This document shows, piece after piece, positions 9,312 through 17,822 of a stretch of DNA of 64,000 bases. The notes below the pieces were generated by a model. The model had not been told where the DNA came from. It saw nothing but the letters and a program-made list of their open reading frames with translations, and did not search any database. Within the stretch, counting starts at the first letter, position 1. Each line of letters starts with the position of its first letter. Position numbers and translations under genes: made by a program. Origin of the DNA: an uncultured bacterium (GTDB taxonomy: Bacteria > Bacillota > Clostridia > Lachnospirales > Lachnospiraceae); the NCBI GenBank assembly GCA_947647735.1, contig CANSLJ010000009.1, positions 59,791 to 123,790 of the forward strand, written 5' to 3'.

Positions 9312-10148
9312 TTATCCCTTCACCGCGCCCGAAGCCATTCCTGCAAGCATTCTCTTGCTGCTGAAGAAATAGAAAATGAAAACAGGAATTACTGTCACTG
9401 TGATTGCTGCAAATGTTGCTCCCCAGTCTGTCAGTCCCATACTTCCCACATAATCATTTAGGCCCAATGTGACTGTCTTCATGTCAGTGGATCTCGTAAA
9501 AGTATATGCATTAATATATTCATTCCAGCAGAATACAGCCTGCATAGTCGCCACTGTTATCACAGAATTCAGTGATAACGGAAGAACCATTCTAAAAAAA
9601 CAGCCTATTGGAGAGCATCCGTCAATGATAGCCGCTTCCAGAATCTCCTCTGGGAAAAACTTACTGAAAGAATAAAACAATTGTATAGAGTAAGACAATG
9701 AAAAAGCTATCTGCGGGAGAATGATCGCCGCATATGTATTGATCAGTCCCAGTTTATTAAAAATAGTAAACAGCGGGATCAACGCAACCTGCATTGGAAG
9801 CATCAAGCCAAGCAGAAAATAATTTAACAGAAACTTTTTCCCTTTGAATTTTATCTTGCTCAGTGCAAATCCGGCCATAAGCGCCATCAAAAGCAGCGGT
9901 ATCAGCACTCCGATCAACACGATAATACTGTTTTTAAAGTATGTCAGCATATGGCTTTTAGTAAATACTGTAATATAATTCCCAAAATAGAATGAGGAAG
10001 GCAGGGCATACGCCGGAAGCTTTCTGAAATCCTCCAATGATTTAAAGCTGGAAATCATCACATATATGAACGGATACACCTGTATAACTAATAGTAAAAC
10101 AACTAAAATCCACTTTATAACTGTCCCGGCCGTTATCTTTTTTTTCAT
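9312..10148 (-). CDS. Carbohydrate ABC transporter permease, MalG/UgpE type
   Basis: Second inner-membrane permease of a CUT1 sugar importer, 278 residues with about six membrane segments. The EAA loop that contacts the ATPase is ILEAAIIDGCSPIGCFFRMVLPLS. The end of the protein, FYFFSSKRMLAGMASGAVKG, is the standard C-terminus of MalG-type permeases. Its ATG overlaps the preceding permease's TAA by one base (TAATG), showing translational coupling. No ATPase gene is in the operon, so a shared MsmK-like ATPase elsewhere is expected. Confidence 0.93.
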   Translation of the reverse strand: MKKKITAGTVIKWILVVLLLVIQVYPFIYVMISSFKSLEDFRKLPAYALPSSFYFGNYITVFTKSHMLTYFKNSIIVLIGVLIPLLLMALMAGFALSKIKFKGKKFLLNYFLLGLMLPMQVALIPLFTIFNKLGLINTYAAIILPQIAFSLSYSIQLFYSFSKFFPEEILEAAIIDGCSPIGCFFRMVLPLSLNSVITVATMQAVFCWNEYINAYTFTRSTDMKTVTLGLNDYVGSMGLTDWGATFAAITVTVIPVFIFYFFSSKRMLAGMASGAVKG

Positions 10149-11032
10149 TATCCTTCTGCCTCCTCTCCTGTAAGCTTTTTAAATATTACACCTACGATCA
10201 GACAAATGATGACTATCATAATGGCAACTGCGCTGCCATATCCATATTTCATACTGGTAAACGCCTGCTTATACATGTATGTAGTCATCAGCTCAGACGC
10301 ATTTCCCGGTCCTCCGTGCGTCAAAAGATAAGAAAATTCAAAGGAACGGAGAGAACCATTTAAAACAAGAAGACAGTTTGCAATGATCACCGGTTTAATA
10401 TATGGGATCCTGACGCTCCAGTATTCTTGGAAAAGGGAAGCACCGTCAATCCTTGCCGCTTCTCCAAGTTCGTCCGGAACACCAATCAGCGCCGCATAGA
10501 AAATCACCATATACAGTCCCAGATATTTATATCCTTCTACAAACGCCGTAACATACAGTGAGATATTGGGATTGGAAGTCCATTCCATAACTTTCAATGC
10601 CGGATTAAATACGGATAATAACTGATTCACAACGCCCGTCGGTGTAACCGATAAGAGTTTTGAAAATATTTGACAGATTGCCACCGATGATATAACCACC
10701 GGCACATAATATAAAGTCTGCAGTATAGTTCTTCCTTTTGTTACTCTGCTGAGCAATATTGCAAACAGAAGTCCTCCGAATACCTGAATCAAAACGTTGA
10801 TCACTGTATAGATCACCGTATGCCAGACAGTAAGCCTGAATACTTCATCCTTTATCAGAAGTTCTGCATAATTCTGCAGGCCGATAAAAACTTTTTCACC
10901 CACACCGCTCCAGTCAAAAAAACTGTAATAGCCGGCCCAGATAATAGATACGATAACAAACAATGTATAAACTAAAAATGCCGGAAAGATAAATAATAAA
11001 ATAATTGATTTTTTTCCGAATGCTTTTTGCAT
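10148..11032 (-). CDS. Carbohydrate ABC transporter permease, MalF/UgpA type
   Basis: First permease of the CUT1 importer, 294 residues with six predicted membrane segments. The N-terminal segment IILLFIFPAFLVYTLFVIVSIIW and the EAA motif ELGEAARIDGASLFQEYWSVRIPYIKPV are diagnostic. It follows the binding-protein gene after a 65-bp gap holding a hairpin and is coupled to the MalG-type gene. Together with the GH32 enzyme and the YesMN system the permeases probably import a fructose-containing oligosaccharide; that substrate is inferred from the neighbour and not from the permease. Confidence 0.93.
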   Translation of the reverse strand: MQKAFGKKSIILLFIFPAFLVYTLFVIVSIIWAGYYSFFDWSGVGEKVFIGLQNYAELLIKDEVFRLTVWHTVIYTVINVLIQVFGGLLFAILLSRVTKGRTILQTLYYVPVVISSVAICQIFSKLLSVTPTGVVNQLLSVFNPALKVMEWTSNPNISLYVTAFVEGYKYLGLYMVIFYAALIGVPDELGEAARIDGASLFQEYWSVRIPYIKPVIIANCLLVLNGSLRSFEFSYLLTHGGPGNASELMTTYMYKQAFTSMKYGYGSAVAIMIVIICLIVGVIFKKLTGEEAEG

Positions 11033-11051
11033 AAAACACCTCTTTTCTGAA

Positions 11052-11075
11052 AGAGACCGACTTGCGCCGGTCTCT
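11052..11075 (-). terminator. Intercistronic hairpin after the binding-protein gene
   Basis: Arms AGAGACCG (11052-11059) and CGGTCTCT (11068-11075) with an 8-base loop, 22 bases beyond the binding-protein stop. No long U-run follows. It occupies the same position as the hairpin in the CUT2 operon and probably protects the binding-protein mRNA or lowers downstream expression. Confidence 0.55.
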
Positions 11076-11097
11076 CTGATCTTTTAGCCTCAGCCGC

Positions 11098-12438
11098 TTA
11101 CTTCGATATCAGCGAATCACATGTATCAATAAATTCGTCCGGCGTAGTAATACCCTGTGCCAGCTTCTGCTGTTCATCTACAATTTTAGTCAAAACATCG
11201 GAATCCAGTTTATCATCCCAGGATGTCCATGCAGTTTCTGCCGTAGCAAACATAGGCTGTGTGTCATAATATAACTGAGGAAGCCCTTCCGGAAGTTCTT
11301 CGTTGAACGGAGAGAATATCTGCGCCTTTGTATAACAGCTCTCTGAGAAATTTTCACACATATAATCAAAGAAATCCTGCATGGTATCGTCATAAGTCGC
11401 TTTATTGAATCCCTCTGCAAAGCCTGCATGAATCGGAACATTGGTAGACATATTATCCATCCCTTCTGTATCCGGAACAGGGAAGAACCCAAGCATGCCC
11501 TCATCGTACATATCTTCCGCAAGACCAATCTGGCCGGAACCTGTATAGAAAATTGCTCCTGTACCGCCAAAGAATAAATTGCATGCAGATGTAAAATCAA
11601 CACTTGCAAAACCAGGTTCGAAATACCCTTCTGTTCCCAGCCGGTTCAATAATTCAACTGCATACTCTGCCGACTCGTTTTCACTGAAAGAATCCGTGCC
11701 CGCCTGATAATCTGTGATAAAATCTGATCCCGTAACTCTCCAGGGGGAGAAAGATAAGTACCGCATCAGCTGCCAGGCATCCGATCCTCCTACAATAACC
11801 GGAATCTCGCCTGTTGCCGCTATCTTCTCACAGGCCTCCTCAAACTCAGCCCAGGTTGTCGGAGCCTCGGTCACGCCCGCCTGTTCAAAGATATCTGTCC
11901 TGTACATAAAATACTCACAGTATAATCCCTGCGGGAACAGATACAGATTACCATCGTCCGCATCTGTCAGAAAATCAATGATCGCACCATTCATCTTGTC
12001 ATAATAGCCATTTCTCTCCAGCTCGGCACCGACATCCACCATAGCGTCTATATCAAGACATGCCCTGGAAAGTGTTCCATTAGGACATCCATAAATATCC
12101 GGAAGCGTATTACTGTTAATATACATCTGCAGTTTTGTAAAGTAGTCCTGCATATCATTTACAAGCTCGATCTCATATTCCAGTCCTCTCTCCTCGCAGA
12201 AATTGCTGAGCAGATAGTCAAACACCTGAAACTGTTCTGTTGACTCCGTTCCTTTTAATAAAGCCGTAATTTTGGTTCTTTCCCCTGTACTCTGTGCAGA
12301 AGCATCACTGTTCCCCTGTGCATCCGATGCATTTTCCCCGGCTGCTCCGGTGCTGTCTGAAGACTGCCCGCATCCTGTCAGCACAGCTGAAACCGACACA
12401 ACTGCTGCAAGTAACACTGCAAACATCTTTTTCTTCAT
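11098..12438 (-). CDS. Extracellular sugar-binding lipoprotein (SBP family 1)
   Basis: Receptor of the CUT1 importer, 446 residues. The signal peptide ends in lipobox AVLTGCGQ (Cys about 23), followed by a Ser/Asp/Ala-rich linker to about residue 50. The mature domain begins RTKITALLKGTESTEQFQVFDYLL and has the family-1 features FTKLQMYINSNTLPDIY, PTTWAEFEEACEKIAATGEIPVI and a late Trp-rich stretch. First gene of the permease-permease-GH32 operon. The upstream YesN/YesM pair is the likely regulator, since such pairs commonly sit beside SBP-permease-permease operons. Confidence 0.92.
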   Translation of the reverse strand: MKKKMFAVLLAAVVSVSAVLTGCGQSSDSTGAAGENASDAQGNSDASAQSTGERTKITALLKGTESTEQFQVFDYLLSNFCEERGLEYEIELVNDMQDYFTKLQMYINSNTLPDIYGCPNGTLSRACLDIDAMVDVGAELERNGYYDKMNGAIIDFLTDADDGNLYLFPQGLYCEYFMYRTDIFEQAGVTEAPTTWAEFEEACEKIAATGEIPVIVGGSDAWQLMRYLSFSPWRVTGSDFITDYQAGTDSFSENESAEYAVELLNRLGTEGYFEPGFASVDFTSACNLFFGGTGAIFYTGSGQIGLAEDMYDEGMLGFFPVPDTEGMDNMSTNVPIHAGFAEGFNKATYDDTMQDFFDYMCENFSESCYTKAQIFSPFNEELPEGLPQLYYDTQPMFATAETAWTSWDDKLDSDVLTKIVDEQQKLAQGITTPDEFIDTCDSLISK

Positions 12439-12547
12439 TTCTTTCCTCCTCCTGCCAGGCGGCTTTTATTTTACCGCTCTGAACAATATATTTTTACGTT
12501 TTTTGTAATTATAATTATAATTTTTTTCGGGAAATATAGTAATCTAA

Positions 12548-12592
12548 AAAATGGTCAAAAATGTGAAAAACGCACACATTTTTGACCATTTT
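12548..12592 (-). terminator. Long hairpin terminator after the YesN-type gene
   Basis: A perfect 18-bp inverted repeat, arms AAAATGGTCAAAAATGTG (12548-12565) and its complement at 12575-12592, with a 9-base loop, about 65 bases past the response-regulator stop. On the minus strand the stem ends in a run of six T. It fits a terminator of the kinase-regulator transcript. Its length and position before the SBP operon also leave open a role as a regulatory site. The rest of the 218-bp gap is AT-rich with no clear promoter. Confidence 0.7.
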
Positions 12593-12656
12593 ACATTTTA
12601 ATTTTAGTGTTTATGCACAAATTTTATATTTTTATCCAAATTTTACACTTATTATT

Positions 12657-14267
12657 TTATATCGTTTTCCTATATTCATTGGGTGTGACACCATATTTCT
12701 TTTTAAATGCTTGAATAAAATAACTAAAGTCATTATAACCGACTCTTTCGGCAATTTCATACATTTTATACTTATCCTCCATGATCATCTTTCTGGCGGC
12801 ATCCATTCGGATATCAATCAGTATTTTGAGAAAGCTTTGATTTATATACCGCTTCAAAAGTCTGCTTACATAAGTTCTGCTCATATAAAACTGATCCGCA
12901 ATAGAATCCAGTGTCAGATTTTCACTATAATGCTCTTTCAGATAATCCATAATATTGTTGACGACATTCTGATATCGGTCCTCCGCATTTTTATTATTCT
13001 GTGCCGCCAGAAGACTGAAACTCTTTGTCAGGTACTGCACAATCTCATCAACCGAATGTGCATTGTCAATTACCTTGATACCATCCTGCAGAAAAGAAAA
13101 ATCATATTCCTCCTCCTGAATCCTGCACTTGATCCTGCACATAAACGGATATCTCATACAGGCAATCAAAAGATCCAGGGCCATATATTTGCAGTCACTC
13201 AATTCTATGTCCGGTATGGAAAACATTTCTTCTATATCTCTGTTTGCCTCACTGATCTGTCTTGAATAAATCTTCATAAACAGGCGCTGTTTTCTGCCTT
13301 CTGTGATCTCATGGTCAGGTTTCACAACGTCATCCAGGTCCTTATAATGGATGATTGTATTATCTCCCAGGTAAACGCTCTGGCTGCATGCCCGGCACGC
13401 CTCAATATACTTTTCATTCACGCTGTAAACATCTGTTTCTGTATTACTAATACCCACACATATCTTATAACGAATGACTTCCTCCGCCACCTGCTTTAAC
13501 TTTTCTGATGCCAATACAGCCTGTTCCATACAGTACCGGTCTGCATCCTCCTTTTTAAACAGCAGAATAAAATTAAACTGCAGGTTCATATCATCATATT
13601 CACAGAGAACTTCCTCACAAAATTCTCCAAAAACCTCCTCGCCGATATTTAAAAAAGCATATTGCTCCGGCCAGGAATCTTCATTGCCCGCATGCGCATT
13701 TTCCCGTGTAATTGCGATAAAAACATATTTTTCAATATGTATTCCAACAGCTTTTGTCTGGTACTCCAGGTCATAACGTGTCCGTATTCGTCCATGTACC
13801 AGATCATTAACAAATTTACTTCGGATATATGGAAGTTCGTTCTCAAAAGTTTTTTCCAGATCTCTGTAATATTTATTTGTCTGCTTTTCCTCCATGATAG
13901 CTGCATGAAGTTTTTTAATTAAAAGATCAAGCTTCACAAAATTCATGGGCTTTAAAAGATAGTCGGATGCTCCCAGCCTCACAGCCTCCTGAGCAAATTC
14001 AAAATTGTCATATCCTGTAAGAAAGACCATCTTTACTTTGTCATTTATTTTTCTCGCTTCTGACGCAAATTGAAGCCCGTCCATTTCAGGCATTTTGACA
14101 TCCGTAAAAATAAGATCCGGGCCAAATGCCAGTACTTTTTCTAAGCCTTCCCGTCCGTTTTCTGCCGTTGCCACCAGCTCACAGCCATACTTCTCCCATG
14201 GAAATGATGACATTCCATCTAAAATAATATACTCATCATCTACGACCATTACTTTTACTTTCATCAT
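12657..14267 (-). CDS. YesN-type response regulator with AraC DNA-binding domain
   Basis: Transcription factor of a two-component system, 536 residues. The receiver domain (1-120) has the acidic pocket D10/D11, phosphoacceptor D56 (LIFTDVKMPEMDG) and K106 (DYLLKPMNF). A long middle region (about 125-420) of the YesN type has no named motif. The C-terminal AraC domain (about 430-536) has two helix-turn-helix units, LTLDSIADQFYMSRTYVSRL and YKMYEIAERVGYNDFSYF, ending KKYGVTPNEYRK. It overlaps the kinase stop by 4 bases. It probably activates the adjacent SBP operon in response to the extracellular sugar. Confidence 0.94.
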   Translation of the reverse strand: MMKVKVMVVDDEYIILDGMSSFPWEKYGCELVATAENGREGLEKVLAFGPDLIFTDVKMPEMDGLQFASEARKINDKVKMVFLTGYDNFEFAQEAVRLGASDYLLKPMNFVKLDLLIKKLHAAIMEEKQTNKYYRDLEKTFENELPYIRSKFVNDLVHGRIRTRYDLEYQTKAVGIHIEKYVFIAITRENAHAGNEDSWPEQYAFLNIGEEVFGEFCEEVLCEYDDMNLQFNFILLFKKEDADRYCMEQAVLASEKLKQVAEEVIRYKICVGISNTETDVYSVNEKYIEACRACSQSVYLGDNTIIHYKDLDDVVKPDHEITEGRKQRLFMKIYSRQISEANRDIEEMFSIPDIELSDCKYMALDLLIACMRYPFMCRIKCRIQEEEYDFSFLQDGIKVIDNAHSVDEIVQYLTKSFSLLAAQNNKNAEDRYQNVVNNIMDYLKEHYSENLTLDSIADQFYMSRTYVSRLLKRYINQSFLKILIDIRMDAARKMIMEDKYKMYEIAERVGYNDFSYFIQAFKKKYGVTPNEYRKTI

Positions 14268-16057
14268 TTTTTCCCCAATAAATCACCGTATTTTTCATAT
14301 ATCTTCTGCGAATTTTCCAAATATGGAATGCGGATCACCACCGTAGTCCCTTCTCCCTCCATCGACTGTACGGTCAAACCATAATCTTCCCCATATAAAA
14401 ACTTCAGCCTCTTATGTACTGCATACATTCCCAGATTAGTATGGGAGGCATTACTGCTCTTGACTGCTTCCGGTTCTTTCAACAGATTCTGCACCTTTTC
14501 CTCGGACATTCCCACTCCCGTATCCCGGACTATAATATCAATATTAGAACCTATACGGATTGCACTGATATATAATGTGTTCTTACCATGGGAGCCTTCA
14601 ATGCCATGGACAATTGCATTCTCCACAATGGGCTGTACGATCAATTTGGGAACCACCTGATTCAGCAATGATTCATCGACATCATAAACTGTCTTAAGCC
14701 TGCCTTTATACCGCATATTTTGAATATAAAGATAATCCCTCACATATCCCAGCTCCTGTTCCAACGGAATAAGACTCTGTCTATTGCTGATACTGATCCT
14801 CATCAGGTTGCTGATCGCACTGACCAGATTACAGATTTCTGTTTGTCCTTCCTTAAATGCCATCCAGTTAATTGCATCAAGCGTATTATAAAGAAAATGC
14901 GGGTTCATCTGCGACTGCAGCGTTTTAAATTCCATTTCCTTCTCCAATATCTCCGCCTGTGTAAGCTTCTGCATCAGCTCTTTGATATCCTTGATCGCTT
15001 TATTAAAAACAATATTCATCTTGCCGATCTCGTCCGATCGATCTTCCGGAAGCCTTACTTCAAAATCACCCTTAGAAAACTGCTCCAGCGCATCGGCCGT
15101 ATCTTCTATCGGAGATACCAGCCCGCGGGCTATATACATACTCACCAGAATACCTATCAAAACCGCCAGTACGATCAGCACGATCGATACACTTTGTATG
15201 CCCACTAACTCCCTCCCAAGATATTCCATCGGAATAAGTCCAATCGTATCCAGACCGGTTATATTAGAATGAACATAAACTGCTATACATTTACTTTTCC
15301 CCCTCCCATATTCAAAACTGCCTTCGGATGATTTTTCCTGTACCATATAGGACATCAGTATATCATCTATTTTTCCGCTGATAATTCTATCCTGTTCGTC
15401 CAGAATTGTAATATTTCCATTACTTCCAAAGCTGATATTACTGGTCATTTTATCGATATAATCTCTTTTCAGGCCGATTCTCACATATCCGATGGGCTTA
15501 TATGTCTGCAAGTCTTTAATAAGTTTAATGACATGCAGTGTGTCGTTTGTTTCATCTTCATTTACCAATACCCATCTTCCTCTTGCCTCATCCGCTTTTC
15601 TAAAAAGCTCATCCTCATTCTCTATCTCTCTTTTCTGAGACCAGACAGAAAAGTAGTAGCTGGCACCATTCATCCCATACAGTTCCATGTCATTCATCGT
15701 TACACTGGAATACTCCTGAATCATGATCCTGCGTATCTGCTTGCTTCTGGAATAAAAAGAATCGCTCACGATATTGACTTCATCCGATTCCGCATTCAAT
15801 TCTTCCTGAATGATCGGACTGTCTGCCATTATTTCCATTTTATTGATAATCAATGTCATATAGTTATCCAGGGAATTGGAAAACTGTTCAACTGTCTCAC
15901 TTGTCTGCTCTAACGTTTTATCCAGGATTATATCTGCTGAATATGTATACAATGAGACAACCAATATAATGCAGATTGGAATAAGTTCTACAAGAAATCC
16001 CAGCATCAGTTTTTTCCAAATACTGAAGTTCTGATACCTTTTTAAGAAATAAGACAT
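14264..16057 (-). CDS. YesM-type sensor histidine kinase
   Basis: Membrane sensor kinase of 597 residues. A first membrane helix (about 17-38) and a second (about 288-311) flank an extracellular sensor domain of about 250 residues. A HAMP region follows (RGLVSPIEDTADALEQFSKGDFEVRL). The His_kinase domain has H387 in QSQMNPHFLYNTLDAINWM and the ATPase boxes VPKLIVQPIVENAIVHG and VRDTGVGMSEE. This is the LytS/YesM class. It is the first gene of its operon and overlaps the regulator gene by 4 bases. The promoter contains an inverted repeat described separately. Confidence 0.94.
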   Translation of the reverse strand: MSYFLKRYQNFSIWKKLMLGFLVELIPICIILVVSLYTYSADIILDKTLEQTSETVEQFSNSLDNYMTLIINKMEIMADSPIIQEELNAESDEVNIVSDSFYSRSKQIRRIMIQEYSSVTMNDMELYGMNGASYYFSVWSQKREIENEDELFRKADEARGRWVLVNEDETNDTLHVIKLIKDLQTYKPIGYVRIGLKRDYIDKMTSNISFGSNGNITILDEQDRIISGKIDDILMSYMVQEKSSEGSFEYGRGKSKCIAVYVHSNITGLDTIGLIPMEYLGRELVGIQSVSIVLIVLAVLIGILVSMYIARGLVSPIEDTADALEQFSKGDFEVRLPEDRSDEIGKMNIVFNKAIKDIKELMQKLTQAEILEKEMEFKTLQSQMNPHFLYNTLDAINWMAFKEGQTEICNLVSAISNLMRISISNRQSLIPLEQELGYVRDYLYIQNMRYKGRLKTVYDVDESLLNQVVPKLIVQPIVENAIVHGIEGSHGKNTLYISAIRIGSNIDIIVRDTGVGMSEEKVQNLLKEPEAVKSSNASHTNLGMYAVHKRLKFLYGEDYGLTVQSMEGEGTTVVIRIPYLENSQKIYEKYGDLLGKK

Positions 16058-16098
16058 CGCAAGCCTCCTGTATCCTTTTTCTTATCGTACTGCCCGTT

Positions 16099-16127
16099 AT
16101 TATCCGATATTGTAACATATCGGTCAA
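16099..16127 (-). promoter_or_regulatory. Promoter of the YesM/YesN operon with an internal inverted repeat
   Basis: Minus-strand -35 TTGACC (16122-16127) and -10 GATAAT (16099-16104) are 17 bp apart. The spacer and the edges of both hexamers contain a perfect repeat CCGATAT (16104-16110), 6-base gap, ATATCGG (16117-16123), which looks like a repressor or autoregulatory site. Confidence 0.6.
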
Positions 16128-16195
16128 AAAACAAAAAGCATAAACATAATAAAGAAAACAGCTTATCTGCTATCATAGACTAATCTATATACTCA

Positions 16196-16204
16196 TGCTA
16201 TAAT
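16196..16204 (+). promoter_or_regulatory. Extended -10 promoter for the unknown gene/DJ-1 pair
   Basis: TGCTATAAT is a TGn-extended -10 ending about 60 bases before the ATG at 16264. The -35 region is weak (TAGACT, 17 bp upstream). Confidence 0.55.
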
Positions 16205-16263
16205 AGTTACGGATAAAATAAACATAATTATTGCTTTAATTGTATTATAAATGGAGGCAACAC

Positions 16264-17277
16264 ATGCAGCTTTCCTATTTAGAAGAAATCCCGAACGAAT
16301 GGCATAAACTTCTCGTCATCGGGAGAACTATTGAGAGAGACGATAAAAAGTATCACATCATCGGTATGACCATAGGCGAATGTGCAAACCTGTATATTCT
16401 TGAGCCCTTTACCGAACCGGAACATTCAGGGCGCAGGCAGAGAGCACACTGCAATAACCGGGCGCGGTTAAAACAATATGAAGAAAGGCAGGAAAGTTAC
16501 CTGCACTGCAGTGAGATCAGCCTTGGCGATAAGCGCCTGAAGATACAGGGCGGTTCCGGTTCCCCCTTACACTTTGCCGACAGGGATTTCAGGACGATCT
16601 GTCTGTTTGTCGATATGATGCGCGCCGGATGGAAGGTTCCCGACTGGTTAAAGGAGGAGGAATGGGATAACCTGCAGCTTGTGACTCTGCATATCGCAGA
16701 TTTAAAGAGACCTCCCAAATATACACCGGATATGCCCATAATCATAAAGCACAGGCCTGGTCATATCCAACATATCATCGAGAAAACCGTTACGCTGACT
16801 GTCGGAAAAAGCCGTACTTTCTCTTTTAAAGATCACTGTGGCGAGGAAGTACAGTGTTATATTAACAGGGTCACCCTGATCGATGTATGGAAGGACATCG
16901 AGAGGCAGTTTCAAGATCCCCGCTATATCAAAAAGCTTACGTCGGAACGGTTACAGGAAGCAAAAGAACATTGTCGTAAAGCATTGGAACAGAGTGTTCC
17001 GGAAGGAATGTGTTATGTCGGGATCGAATATGAATGTAGCAAAGATATCAGCCTGCAGTTTTGCGCGAAAGAATATCTGAGATCTTACCCCGAAAGCCAT
17101 AACGGCAGCGCTTCTTTTTTGATGATGAACTTAAAACCGGATCAGGAGACAGGAACCCACGGGCTTCCTTTAAAGGGTGCTGTGATACAGACGCCGGTTT
17201 CTCCGGATACGGTTAAAATACCGGCGGAAATGTTTATGTATTTTGAGAGAACAAAAGAGTGGGAGGAGCAGATATGA
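16264..17277 (+). CDS. Unknown protein of 337 residues
   Basis: I do not recognise this family. The start is an ATG at 16264 with GGAGG 6 bases upstream; an in-frame TTG at 16240 has no binding site. The product begins MQLSYLEEIPNEWHKLLVIGR, is soluble and basic, and has no membrane segment or signal. Two halves can be seen: an N-terminal part with repeated ligand-like phrases (HIIGMTIGECANLYILEPFTE) and a second part starting near TVTLTVGKSRTFSFKDHCGEEVQ, ending with CYVGIEYECSKDISLQFC. Five cysteines are spread over the C-terminal half but form no obvious cluster. It is coupled to a DJ-1/PfpI gene by an ATGA overlap. Confidence 0.75.
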   Translation: MQLSYLEEIPNEWHKLLVIGRTIERDDKKYHIIGMTIGECANLYILEPFTEPEHSGRRQRAHCNNRARLKQYEERQESYLHCSEISLGDKRLKIQGGSGSPLHFADRDFRTICLFVDMMRAGWKVPDWLKEEEWDNLQLVTLHIADLKRPPKYTPDMPIIIKHRPGHIQHIIEKTVTLTVGKSRTFSFKDHCGEEVQCYINRVTLIDVWKDIERQFQDPRYIKKLTSERLQEAKEHCRKALEQSVPEGMCYVGIEYECSKDISLQFCAKEYLRSYPESHNGSASFLMMNLKPDQETGTHGLPLKGAVIQTPVSPDTVKIPAEMFMYFERTKEWEEQI

Positions 17278-17789
17278 AAGATGTCGTTTTGCTGTACAAT
17301 GACTGCTGTATTTACGAAATTGTTAATTTAACCTATTTCCTGAAAGCTACGGGAAGCGAACTTGTCTTTTGCTCTTTGGACGGCGGAAAAATTACTGCCT
17401 TTGAGGGTTATTCTATTTTGCCCGATACCGCACTGAAAAATATTGACTTGTCAGATGTCAGAAGTTTTATTATTCCCGGCGGCGAAATATCCAATATTGA
17501 TCAGGATATTGTATATGACTGCCTGAGAACGCTGCATAACTCAAATGCTTTAATCGCGGGTATCTGCGCCGGTGTGGATGTTTTAGATAAGGCGGGATTG
17601 TTGAAAGATATCCATTCGGCACAGCTGGAAGAATACGATTGTATTCTGGACGACAATATCCTCACTGCCAGAGCCAATGCCTATGTTGACTTTGCAATCG
17701 AGGCGGCAAAGGCTCTGGATCTATTTGAAGATGAAGCAGATCTGCAGGAAACCATCGCATTCTGGAAAGAGTTTAAGCGGGCTCCTTGA
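17274..17789 (+). CDS. DJ-1/PfpI family protein
   Basis: Class I glutamine amidotransferase-like fold of 171 residues. The nucleophile-elbow cysteine is C98 in ALIAGICAGVDVLDKAG, and E15 in the first helix (YNDCCIYEIVNLTYFL) corresponds to the conserved Glu that lowers the cysteine pKa in DJ-1 proteins. IIPGGEISNID is the usual GG loop. Family members act as glyoxalases, chaperone-like or stress proteins, so the reaction is open. The ATG at 17274 overlaps the upstream stop as ATGA and has GGAGGA; a GTG at 17259 is less likely. It is translationally coupled to the unknown 337-residue protein, which may be its partner. Confidence 0.88.
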   Translation: MKDVVLLYNDCCIYEIVNLTYFLKATGSELVFCSLDGGKITAFEGYSILPDTALKNIDLSDVRSFIIPGGEISNIDQDIVYDCLRTLHNSNALIAGICAGVDVLDKAGLLKDIHSAQLEEYDCILDDNILTARANAYVDFAIEAAKALDLFEDEADLQETIAFWKEFKRAP

Positions 17790-17822
17790 TCATACAGATT
17801 CCAACAGTGGAAGTACACAATA

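Noticed and set aside
12582-13265. Plus-strand frame of 227 residues opposite the YesN-type gene
   Set aside because: Ile/His/Phe-rich shadow of the antisense strand; the minus-strand gene has clear AraC domains across the same bases.
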